5,744 nt of DNA from contig JAUIIF010000318.1 in the NCBI GenBank assembly GCA_030431945.1, positions 1 to 5,744 of the forward strand, written 5' to 3'. Positions 1 through 5,646 of this stretch are shown in pieces. The notes under the pieces were generated by a model that was not told the DNA's origin, ran no database searches, and worked only from the letters and a program-made list of their open reading frames with translations. Positions within the stretch are counted from its first letter, which is position 1. The number at the start of each line of letters is the position of its first letter. This DNA comes from Bacteroidia bacterium (GTDB lineage: Bacteria > Bacteroidota > Bacteroidia > Chitinophagales > Saprospiraceae). Made by a program: the position numbers and the translations under genes.

Positions 1-1578
1 GCTGTTGAAGGAAAGGGCGACGGCCACCTGGCCGTCGGTGCAGTCGGGCAGCACCGTGATGGTACCGGCCATGCCGACCCCGCCGGGGGCACCGTGGGGG
101 ATGCAGTAGTAGGGGTGCAGACCGGCGGAGAGGACGGGACTTTGGTAAACAGCGCCGGTGTTGAGGAGTCCGGAGTCCCAGCTGTCGGGTCCGGTCGTGG
201 CATCGGAGGTGGCCGTGTGGGCGATCTGCCCGGTCCAGCGCCATTCGACCTGGTCGCCGGCAGCAATGGTGATATCGCGGGGGGCAAAAACGAAGTCTTC
301 CACGTCGACCACGTGGAGGGTACCGGCTCCGCCGGTACTGGCCGTGAGGTTGGTCAGGGCGCAGGGGATGGTACAGTTGGTGGTGGTTAGGGTAGCCGTG
401 GCGGAGCAGGCCGAATCATCAGCGTCGGTGACGAGGACTTGGTGGTTGAGGCCGTCGCCGGGAACGGCAATTTCCAGGTTTGTAGTACCACCACTGGCGT
501 AGGCGAAGGGACTACCCGTCACCAGGGAGCCATCGAGCCGCAGGTTAAAACCCGTTGTTCCTGCATTAACGGCCATGACGGAGAGGGAAACAGTAACCTG
601 GTCGTCGGGTAGGCAAAAGCCGGTTTCTGTAGCAGACAGGAAAAGGCTGCAGGAAGGCGCCTGGCCACAGTCCGGGGCCGTAATATTCCGGGAAAGGGTG
701 CAGGTGCCGTCAGTGAGATCAATAATTTCCACGGCATGGGCCGTTCCATCTCCGGGAAGTGAAAAAGCTACCGACTGGGGGCCAGTACCATTGTACGAAA
801 AGGGGCTGCCAGCCTGTACCTGCCCGTCAACCACAAGATTGTAACCCGCGGCACCTGCCTGTGTGGTACTGAAGGAAGCGGTAAGGTTGAAATTTGCTCC
901 GCCGGGGCAGTTTGCGACAATGGTGCCCGCCATTCCTGCGCCATTAGGTCCGCCATGGGGCGCGCAATAATAGCGATGTAAACCTGGATTAATAATGGTT
1001 ACGGGGAAACTGGTGCCCGTCCCCCTTATGCCGGAATTCCAGCTGTCAGGGCCTGAAGTGGCATCAGAGGTGGTGGTGTGGCCGTCGTCCACGAAATCAA
1101 AGGACACGATATCCCCAATGGTAATGGTCGTTTGGTTGGGTGTAAACGTGTTGTTACCACCACTTCCTACCGCAACGGTATGGGTTGTTCCACCGTCGAA
1201 GGTAAGTTGCAGGCTGGACAGGAAACAATCAGAACTGCAGTCTGGCACACTAACCGTTGTTTCCGCGGAACAGTTGTCTTCATCTTCAGATACCGCGGAA
1301 ATAACGTGACCGAGGCCATCCCCCGGCACGGTGGCAGTCACAAATACCGGTGTGTCGTCACGTACGCGGAAAGGGCTGCCAGGAAGCAGCACATTGTCTA
1401 CTGACACGTCGACGTCCCGGGCATTGTCGGTAGGGTCTGAGATAGTGATGCCTAACAGGACCTCACCGTTTGCGTCGCACTCGCCAACCGTAACGTTAAC
1501 CGACAGGGCACAATTCTGACCAGTAAGGGTACTGCTAAAGAAGAGAAAAGCCGTAATTAAGAGGAGTGATTGTTTCAT
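1..1578 (-). CDS. Secreted multidomain protein with two plastocyanin-like type-1 copper domains and Cys-rich beta-sandwich repeats (3' end outside window)
   Basis: The frame is open for 526 codons from the ATG at 1578 to the window edge, with no stop seen. A Sec signal peptide fits residues 1-20 (MKQ, then a Leu/Ile/Phe core, then STLTG), with cleavage probably before Gln21; Asn22 before Cys23 rules out a lipobox. Order seen: Ig-like repeat (about 23-114), cupredoxin 1 (about 118-222), repeats 2 (224-304) and 3 (310-402), cupredoxin 2 (about 406-511), start of repeat 4 (513 on). Each cupredoxin carries a full type-1 copper ligand set: His167/Cys205/His208/Met216 and His454/Cys492/His495/Met503. 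The family binds one copper per domain and usually transfers electrons; here the protein should be periplasmic, on the surface or exported. A type IX sorting domain beyond the edge is possible but unseen. It lies 190 bp after the response regulator on the same strand. Base composition changes inside the gene: roughly two-thirds GC in 1-540, nearer half around 1081-1200. Precise function unknown. Confidence 0.9.
   Translation of the reverse strand, partial: MKQSLLLITAFLFFSSTLTGQNCALSVNVTVGECDANGEVLLGITISDPTDNARDVDVSVDNVLLPGSPFRVRDDTPVFVTATVPGDGLGHVISAVSEDEDNCSAETTVSVPDCSSDCFLSSLQLTFDGGTTHTVAVGSGGNNTFTPNQTTITIGDIVSFDFVDDGHTTTSDATSGPDSWNSGIRGTGTSFPVTIINPGLHRYYCAPHGGPNGAGMAGTIVANCPGGANFNLTASFSTTQAGAAGYNLVVDGQVQAGSPFSYNGTGPQSVAFSLPGDGTAHAVEIIDLTDGTCTLSRNITAPDCGQAPSCSLFLSATETGFCLPDDQVTVSLSVMAVNAGTTGFNLRLDGSLVTGSPFAYASGGTTNLEIAVPGDGLNHQVLVTDADDSACSATATLTTTNCTIPCALTNLTASTGGAGTLHVVDVEDFVFAPRDITIAAGDQVEWRWTGQIAHTATSDATTGPDSWDSGLLNTGAVYQSPVLSAGLHPYYCIPHGAPGGVGMAGTITVLPDCTDGQVAVALSFNS
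46..363 (-). other. Cupredoxin (plastocyanin/azurin-like) domain 2, encoded segment
   Basis: These bases encode residues about 406-511. Ligands are His454 (in AHTATSD), Cys492, His495 and Met503 (in YYCIPHGAPGGVGMAG). Spacing from first His to Cys (38) and from second His to Met (8) is identical to domain 1, and GPDSW-SG recurs between them, so the two are clearly paralogous. The strand before the first His is rewritten to GDQVEWRW, closer to the usual plastocyanin/halocyanin form than domain 1. The coding bases are markedly richer in GC than those of domain 1. Confidence 0.85.
373..1512 (-). repeat. Three degenerate Cys-bounded beta-sandwich (Ig-like) repeats, interrupted by cupredoxin 1
   Basis: Three protein repeats of about 80-95 residues lie at residues 23-114, 224-304 and 310-402, and a fourth starts at 513. 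Shared features are a D-G or D-N turn followed by GSPF and then V/L-P-G-D-G-x-x-H about 16 residues on, D-x-x-D/G-x-x-C, and a closing Cys about 11 residues later. Cys residues recur in pairs 10-12 apart (23/34, 103/114, 293/304, 310/322, 391/402), which suggests disulfides in an oxidising compartment. The repeats are similar in protein but not near-identical in DNA. They look like spacer or adhesive domains typical of Bacteroidota surface proteins; I cannot assign a named family. Confidence 0.6.
913..1227 (-). other. Cupredoxin (plastocyanin/azurin-like) domain 1, encoded segment
   Basis: These bases encode residues about 118-222 of the secreted copper protein. Seen directly: ITIGDIVSFDF on the strand before the first ligand, His167 in DDGHTTTSD, the GPDSWNSG turn, then YYCAPHGGPNGAGMAG with Cys205, His208 and Met216. 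The order His...Cys-x2-His...Met is the plastocyanin/halocyanin signature. Classical plastocyanin has four residues between the second His and Met; here there are seven. All four ligands are present, so copper binding is expected. Confidence 0.85.
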
Positions 1579-1583
1579 TTACA

Positions 1584-1601
1584 GTAGGTTGGCGGTAGGT
1601 T
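1584..1601 (-). repeat. Short direct repeat AACCTAC-4 bp-AACCTAC just upstream of the copper-protein start
   Basis: On the minus strand AACCTAC occurs at 1601-1595 and again at 1590-1584, start-to-start 11 bp, about one helical turn, ending 5 bases before the ATG at 1578. A related AACCTA in the opposite orientation is at 1692-1697. LytTR regulators usually bind paired direct repeats, but normally about two turns apart, so assignment as an operator for the neighbouring regulator is weak. The first copy is also part of the inverted repeat described for 1596-1697. Confidence 0.2.
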
Positions 1602-1697
1602 CGTGCATAATCAAAACAGGGCAGGTTCCCGGGCTGCTCATCCCTTCCCTTGCACCTGCGTCCGCGCCGAATAGCGAAACCGGACACCACGAACCTA
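1596..1697 (-). promoter_or_regulatory. Candidate structured 5' leader (three-way-junction fold) upstream of the copper-protein gene
   Basis: The intergenic stretch 1579-1768 has no credible gene, but three nested complementary pairs lie in it. An outer perfect 10-bp stem pairs TAGGTTCGTG (1596-1605) with CACGAACCTA (1688-1697). Inside it are GCAGGT/ACCTGC (1621-1626 with 1654-1659, 27-nt loop) and, directly abutting, GTCCG/CGGAC (1660-1664 with 1681-1685), extended by CGC/GCG (1665-1667 with 1674-1676) past a 4-nt bulge. Only two bases separate the third helix from the outer stem. The structure ends 17 bases before the ATG at 1578, whose upstream shows no Shine-Dalgarno. It could be a leader, an attenuator or part of a terminator. 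I recognise no known riboswitch, and no convincing TAnnTTTG promoter was found. Confidence 0.35.
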
Positions 1698-1768
1698 AGT
1701 GCTGCCGGGCGATTGGCCTTACCTGATTGCCTGAACGAGAAAATTACCCTTCTGAACGGGAAAAAAGC

Positions 1769-2524
1769 CTAATTTCCTCCTTCCAGCCACCGCTTGAAAT
1801 GGGGGGATCGCTCCGTACTGACAATCGTTTCGAGCTTACAGGCGGGGGCTAACTTCAGCTTGACCCTGGATTTGGAGGTGGCGTGCATTTCTGCAATTGC
1901 GGTGAGCCGGACGATGAACTGGCGATTGATGCGAAAAAACGCTGCCGGGGGAACGAATTCCTGCAACTGCTCCAGGGAGTAATCGATCAGGTAGCGTTTT
2001 CCTTTGTGGGTAGTAAGGATGGTTGCTTTGTCTTCCGTATGAAAATAAGCGACCTCCTTCATTTCCACTACCCGAAACTGGTTGCCGACGCGGATCAGGA
2101 ACCGTTTATCGCCTCCTTCCTGCCCCATACTTTTCGCCAGCTTGAGGTAGTCTATTTCGGGCGGAACTGCGTTCAGGCGCCGGTATTTATCCAAGGCCCG
2201 TTTCAGTTCCGGCACGCGGATCGGTTTGAGCAAGTAATCAATAGCATTGACCTGGAAAGCCTGCAACGCATACTCGTCGTAGGCAGTGGTGAAGATGACG
2301 GGACAGTGCACATCGACGTAGTGAAAGATTTCGAAACTAGCGCCATCTGCTAAGTGTATATCGAGTAAGAGAAGATCAGGGACTGCGTTATTTCTCAGAA
2401 ATTCGACGCTGCCTTCGATACTGTCGATGATGCCGATAACCTGCAGCTCGGGATCGATGCGTTCAAGTAACTTCTGCAAGCGCCGCGCAGCGGCATTTTC
2501 GTCTTCTATGATCAAGACAGTCAT
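1769..2524 (-). CDS. LytTR-family response regulator (REC-LytTR)
   Basis: Cytoplasmic DNA-binding response regulator, 251 residues, the usual length for REC-LytTR proteins. The receiver domain (about 1-120) has the acidic pair Glu7/Asp8, phospho-acceptor Asp55 in LLLLDIHLADG, Thr80 in FTTAYDEYA, and Lys100 in DYLLKP, so it should be phosphorylatable. The LytTR domain (about 140-248) shows RFLIRVGNQFRVV, the FFRINRQFIVR motif and a closing FKRWLEGG. Where related proteins commonly have Val-Ser-Arg before that closing helix, this one reads Val-Ser-Thr (VSTERSPHFKRWL), possibly affecting contacts there. It starts 9 bases after the kinase stop, so the two are surely co-transcribed, and it is presumably phosphorylated by that kinase. 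There is only a weak AGG just before the ATG. Targets are unknown; the copper protein downstream is one candidate. Confidence 0.95.
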   Translation of the reverse strand: MTVLIIEDENAAARRLQKLLERIDPELQVIGIIDSIEGSVEFLRNNAVPDLLLLDIHLADGASFEIFHYVDVHCPVIFTTAYDEYALQAFQVNAIDYLLKPIRVPELKRALDKYRRLNAVPPEIDYLKLAKSMGQEGGDKRFLIRVGNQFRVVEMKEVAYFHTEDKATILTTHKGKRYLIDYSLEQLQEFVPPAAFFRINRQFIVRLTAIAEMHATSKSRVKLKLAPACKLETIVSTERSPHFKRWLEGGN

Positions 2525-2533
2525 ACCTGGCTG

Positions 2534-5425
2534 TTATGTTTTTTTGGAGGTAGGGTGGGGGAGAATGGGGATGTACACCCGGAAAGCTTCGGCTGTTTCC
2601 TCTATCCGAATTCCGTCCGGAGTAAGCAAGGCGTAGCGTTCGGATAAACTGTGGAGGCCGAAGCCGGTGGAGGGTTCCTTGCGTAATTTGGGTTGCCGGG
2701 GGTTCTGTACGCAGATTGATTCGCCATCCGCAGGTTGTACGATGGTTATCTGAAGGGGGCGTGAAGCAGAAACGACGTTATGTTTGATCGCATTTTCCAC
2801 AAGTAACTGCAAACTGAGGGGGACAATGTAACCCGATTTCTCCGTTACGCGAATCGTCACCTTAAGTTTATCCCCAAAGCGTTTATCGAGTAAATAAAGG
2901 TAGTTGTCCAGTAGGTCGAGCTCCTCCTGCAGCAGGATTGTCTCGTAATCGCGATACTGCAGAACACTGCGGAAAAGATCGGATAGTTTTTCGGTGTAGG
3001 TGACGGCAGTGGCGGGAGATTCCTCAATCATTGCCACGAGGGTGTTAAAACTGTTGAAAAGGAAGTGGGGATTGATCTGGCTCTTGAGAGCTTCGTACTT
3101 ACTTTCAATCCGCTGCTTTTGCAGTAAGGCTTCCCGGCGGAGTTGATCACTCCTGCGCCGGATAAAGTAACGAGCCAGGAGGAACGCCAGGACAACTGAC
3201 AGCAATAAGAACCACCAGCGTGCCCACACGGGCCGGGCAATACTGAAATGGTACGTCTTGACGTCCGCATCATTCCAGGTAGCTCCTGCCGTTGCGGCAA
3301 CTTTAAAGGTGTAGTTGCCGGGGTTGAGTTTAGAATAAATTACCCGTTGGTTCTTTGTTTCGATCCAATCAGCTTCATAACCTTCCAACTGGTACCGGCA
3401 TCGTAATTTATCGGGGGCAGTATACCACAGGCCCACAAAATCAAAAGCCAGGGTATTCTGATCATAACCAAATCGTTTCCCTTCCGGCTCCGGCTGATTG
3501 CCGGGATAAACGGAGACGGATTGCAGCAGTACCTTAGGTCGGCCGTAGACAGGGTAGGGAGGGGACTGATAACGGATCAGTCCATCAGAGCAGCCGAACC
3601 ATACCTGCCCATCCGGGCCGGCGGCCACGGCGTTTAAAATCGGGCGTAGGTTCAATTCCTGGCTGACGAAGTCACTGATTTCCTGATAGTAACCGGAAGA
3701 GGAATTCAGTAAGGCCAGTCCCTGATTATGGGAAACGACAACCTGGTGGTGGCGCGTAGCGGCCATTCCGGTGATGCTCTCACCAGGAATCATCTGCCCC
3801 GGGCTTCTGGCGTAGAGACTGTCCTGAGTCAGCTCAAAGAGCCCTTCGCGGGCAGTATTGAACCAAATATGGCCGTCTTGCGACTTGGTAAGCGAATATA
3901 CCCTACGCAGATTAACGGAATCACCCAGCACCGTTTGGGCCTCCGTCAAGTGAGTAATGGTGTTGCCTTCCATCAGGGCCAGGCCCTCTCCGTCGGTAGC
4001 AAACCATACTCGTGTGGCGGTCTCCGCCAGCACCTGGTAGATAAAGTCTGTTTTAAGCCCTGCGATTTTTTTAAAATTCAGCGGCGTATTTTTCAGCGGG
4101 TCCTCAGCCAATCTTACTTCCGTCACACCGCCCAAAGAGGCCAGCCAGATGGATTCGCCCTGGCCATCGATCGAAAGGATACTTCCGTTGGAAAGCCCTT
4201 CTGCTTCCCCGAGGTGTCGAAATTGCCCGGTGGCGGGGTGCAGGATATAAGCCCCGTCCCCAAATGTTCCCAGCCAGAGGTTACCAAAGTGGTCCTCGAA
4301 TAAGCTGACGATGTTGAGGTCGCCAACAGGTGGATAGGGCAAAAGACTTCCCGTAGAAGATAGCGAAAAGAGACCGTGATCCGTGCCCGCCCACAGTTTT
4401 CCACCGGAAGAAATATGTACTGCCTGGACTTCTTTACCCTCAGCTTCCAGAAAAGCTATTTGCTGGTTAGTACGAAAGAGACCTTTTTGGTTGGAGAGCA
4501 ACCACAGTCCGCCTTCCGCATCCAAGAGAATATCCTTAATTTTTGCTCCTTCCAGTAAGTTTTCGGTAACGGAGGATAGGGTAGTCAAAGAATCTGATGC
4601 CAGGTCTAAACTCCAGCCTCCATGCTCCTCCGTAGCGATAAAAAGTTCCCGACCTTCCACCAGGACCAGGCCGTTTACGGGGCCGTACGGCCAGTCTTCA
4701 ACGGGGGGTCGAAAAGTGCCGGAGGCGTGGTCGTAGTAAGCTACCCCTTTATCGTGCGTACCGATCCAGCAATTACCGCGGTTATCGGGCAGGAGTATTC
4801 TGACGATTTCATCGGGTAGTCCATCCTTGCGGGTAAGGTTCTGCACTGACTTTTTCCCCGCCAGAAACTTACAAATGCTGATGCCGCCGTCAGTTCCCAG
4901 CCATATGCTGCCGTCTGCCTGTACGGCCATGTCATAAATGTCATTACCCAGCAAACCATCGTCTGTGTTGAAGTTGTAAAGGTGGCGGCCGTCGACAACG
5001 TAAGCGCCCTCCCCGTAGGTGGCGAGCCAGATTCGTCCGGTATCATCTTCCGTAATGCCGGTGATGGCAGCGGCAGGGTGACCTTCTTCTGGCTCCCAGG
5101 GTACTAGTTTTCCCTGGCTTAGCCGCGCTATCGTACCGTTGTCGTACCCAACCCAGATCGTGCCCTCCTGGTCTTCAAATATGGAAAGCGCGGCGGCGGG
5201 CTGATCATGGTGGCTGGGCAGCGTGGTGAAGGAATTACCGTCGAATGAACTTAAGCCCGAGGAAGTTCCCAGCCAGATCAGGCCGTCGCTGCTTTCGTAG
5301 AGTTGGTGAACCTGGTCGGCGCTCAGGGTATTGGGCAGCCGGTAATTTTCCCAGTAAAGTTGTTGGGAAAAAAGGCTGACGCAAATCAGCCCCAACCACA
5401 AGGCCAGTACATAACGCCTGCTCAT
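2534..5425 (-). CDS. Membrane sensor histidine kinase, LytS-type, with 14-blade Reg_prop propellers and Y_Y_Y domain
   Basis: 963-residue sensor kinase. A signal peptide (about 1-20, ending SLFS before QQLYW) supports the ATG at 5425. The periplasmic part has 14 propeller repeats of 37-47 residues, recognised by W-L/I/F-G/A-T followed by G-L, at Trp51, 91, 133, 175, 220, about 262, 308, 345, 384, 427, 474, 521, about 562 and 609; the repeats near 262 and 562 lack the Trp. Fourteen fits two seven-bladed propellers. A Y_Y_Y domain follows (about 650-730; YQLEGYEADW, LNPGNYTFKV), then a membrane helix (about 737-756), a short coiled linker, the His_kinase motif SQINPHFLFNSFNTL with phospho-acceptor His787, and a HATPase domain with LVENAIKHN (Asn878) and the STGFGLHSLSERY glycine box (921-924). 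Propeller kinases of this phylum often sense polysaccharide-related ligands; the ligand here is unknown. Unlike one-chain hybrid versions it has no receiver or AraC domain; the regulator is the next gene. Confidence 0.95.
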   Translation of the reverse strand: MSRRYVLALWLGLICVSLFSQQLYWENYRLPNTLSADQVHQLYESSDGLIWLGTSSGLSSFDGNSFTTLPSHHDQPAAALSIFEDQEGTIWVGYDNGTIARLSQGKLVPWEPEEGHPAAAITGITEDDTGRIWLATYGEGAYVVDGRHLYNFNTDDGLLGNDIYDMAVQADGSIWLGTDGGISICKFLAGKKSVQNLTRKDGLPDEIVRILLPDNRGNCWIGTHDKGVAYYDHASGTFRPPVEDWPYGPVNGLVLVEGRELFIATEEHGGWSLDLASDSLTTLSSVTENLLEGAKIKDILLDAEGGLWLLSNQKGLFRTNQQIAFLEAEGKEVQAVHISSGGKLWAGTDHGLFSLSSTGSLLPYPPVGDLNIVSLFEDHFGNLWLGTFGDGAYILHPATGQFRHLGEAEGLSNGSILSIDGQGESIWLASLGGVTEVRLAEDPLKNTPLNFKKIAGLKTDFIYQVLAETATRVWFATDGEGLALMEGNTITHLTEAQTVLGDSVNLRRVYSLTKSQDGHIWFNTAREGLFELTQDSLYARSPGQMIPGESITGMAATRHHQVVVSHNQGLALLNSSSGYYQEISDFVSQELNLRPILNAVAAGPDGQVWFGCSDGLIRYQSPPYPVYGRPKVLLQSVSVYPGNQPEPEGKRFGYDQNTLAFDFVGLWYTAPDKLRCRYQLEGYEADWIETKNQRVIYSKLNPGNYTFKVAATAGATWNDADVKTYHFSIARPVWARWWFLLLSVVLAFLLARYFIRRRSDQLRREALLQKQRIESKYEALKSQINPHFLFNSFNTLVAMIEESPATAVTYTEKLSDLFRSVLQYRDYETILLQEELDLLDNYLYLLDKRFGDKLKVTIRVTEKSGYIVPLSLQLLVENAIKHNVVSASRPLQITIVQPADGESICVQNPRQPKLRKEPSTGFGLHSLSERYALLTPDGIRIEETAEAFRVYIPILPHPTSKKT

Positions 5426-5646
5426 AAATCCCGGATTTCCATCCGGCCGGACAGTTCGACTTTTATTTCCTCGGCAATTTTTTGAAAGACGATCCGCGGA
5501 ATTTCAATACCGTGCTCCTGCAGTAAAACGGTAAAGGAGGAGCTGATCTGGAGCGCGCCATTGGTCACCTTTACGGCGCTCTTAATGATCCGTTCCTGCT
5601 CGATACCGAGCTGTCCGGCGAGGAGCAGATGATCCGCGACGCTCAT
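5422..5646 (-). CDS. Possible short or truncated gene overlapping the kinase start by ATGA; function unknown
   Basis: The frame ends at TGA 5424-5422, sharing ATGA with the kinase ATG, the arrangement of translationally coupled genes. From the ATG at 5646 it would give 74 residues; the frame stays open to the window edge. The distal part (NGALQISSSFTVLLQEHG, then IEIPRIVFQKIAEEIKVEL) has a codon pattern and charged, amphipathic character like a real protein. I recognise no family. Caution: above about 5620 the plus strand encodes a cysteine desulfurase fragment in the same codon register, so the N-terminal part of this frame is probably antisense shadow. It may be the surviving C-terminus of a longer gene, a small gene of its own, or spurious. 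Confidence 0.3.
   Translation of the reverse strand: MSVADHLLLAGQLGIEQERIIKSAVKVTNGALQISSSFTVLLQEHGIEIPRIVFQKIAEEIKVELSGRMEIRDL
5431..5446 (-). promoter_or_regulatory. Perfect hairpin with GGAA tetraloop just before the sensor-kinase start codon
   Basis: On the minus strand CCGGAT (5446-5441), loop GGAA (5440-5437) and ATCCGG (5436-5431) form a perfect 6-bp, GC-rich stem capped by a GNRA-type tetraloop. It ends five bases before the kinase ATG at 5425, so it would cover the ribosome-binding region. The short upstream frame is translated through it and stops in an ATGA overlap with the kinase start, so coupled translation could open it. This is inference from sequence only. Confidence 0.35.

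Noticed and set aside
94..502. Gly-rich and Ser/Val-rich plus-strand open frames
   Set aside because: They lie antisense to the copper-protein frame, lack family features, and are expected where the opposite strand is GC-rich coding sequence.
1507..1578. Lipoprotein signal for the copper protein (Cys at residue 23)
   Set aside because: The residue before Cys is Asn, not Gly/Ala/Ser, so the lipobox rule fails; an ordinary signal peptide cleaved before Gln21 fits better.
1606..1620. Bacteroidota-type promoter (TAnnTTTG) at CTGTTTTG
   Set aside because: The TTTG is there but the leading TA is not, and no TTTG lies at the proper upstream distance.
1735..1770. Intrinsic terminator after the response regulator (CTTTTTT then CCC...GGG)
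   Set aside because: The T-run comes before, not after, the only short stem, and that stem has just three pairs; not enough for a call.
1883..2353. 156-codon plus-strand frame
   Set aside because: Antisense to the receiver and LytTR domains of the response regulator, which carry all catalytic residues.
3728..4303. 191-codon plus-strand frame
   Set aside because: Fully antisense to propeller repeats of the kinase, whose domain content is unmistakable; no recognisable motifs in the antisense product.
5527..5619. Continuation of the SufS fragment upstream to the TAA at 5524
   Set aside because: The frame is open but the residues do not resemble any SufS segment; in particular the expected SNxLGTxNP is missing.
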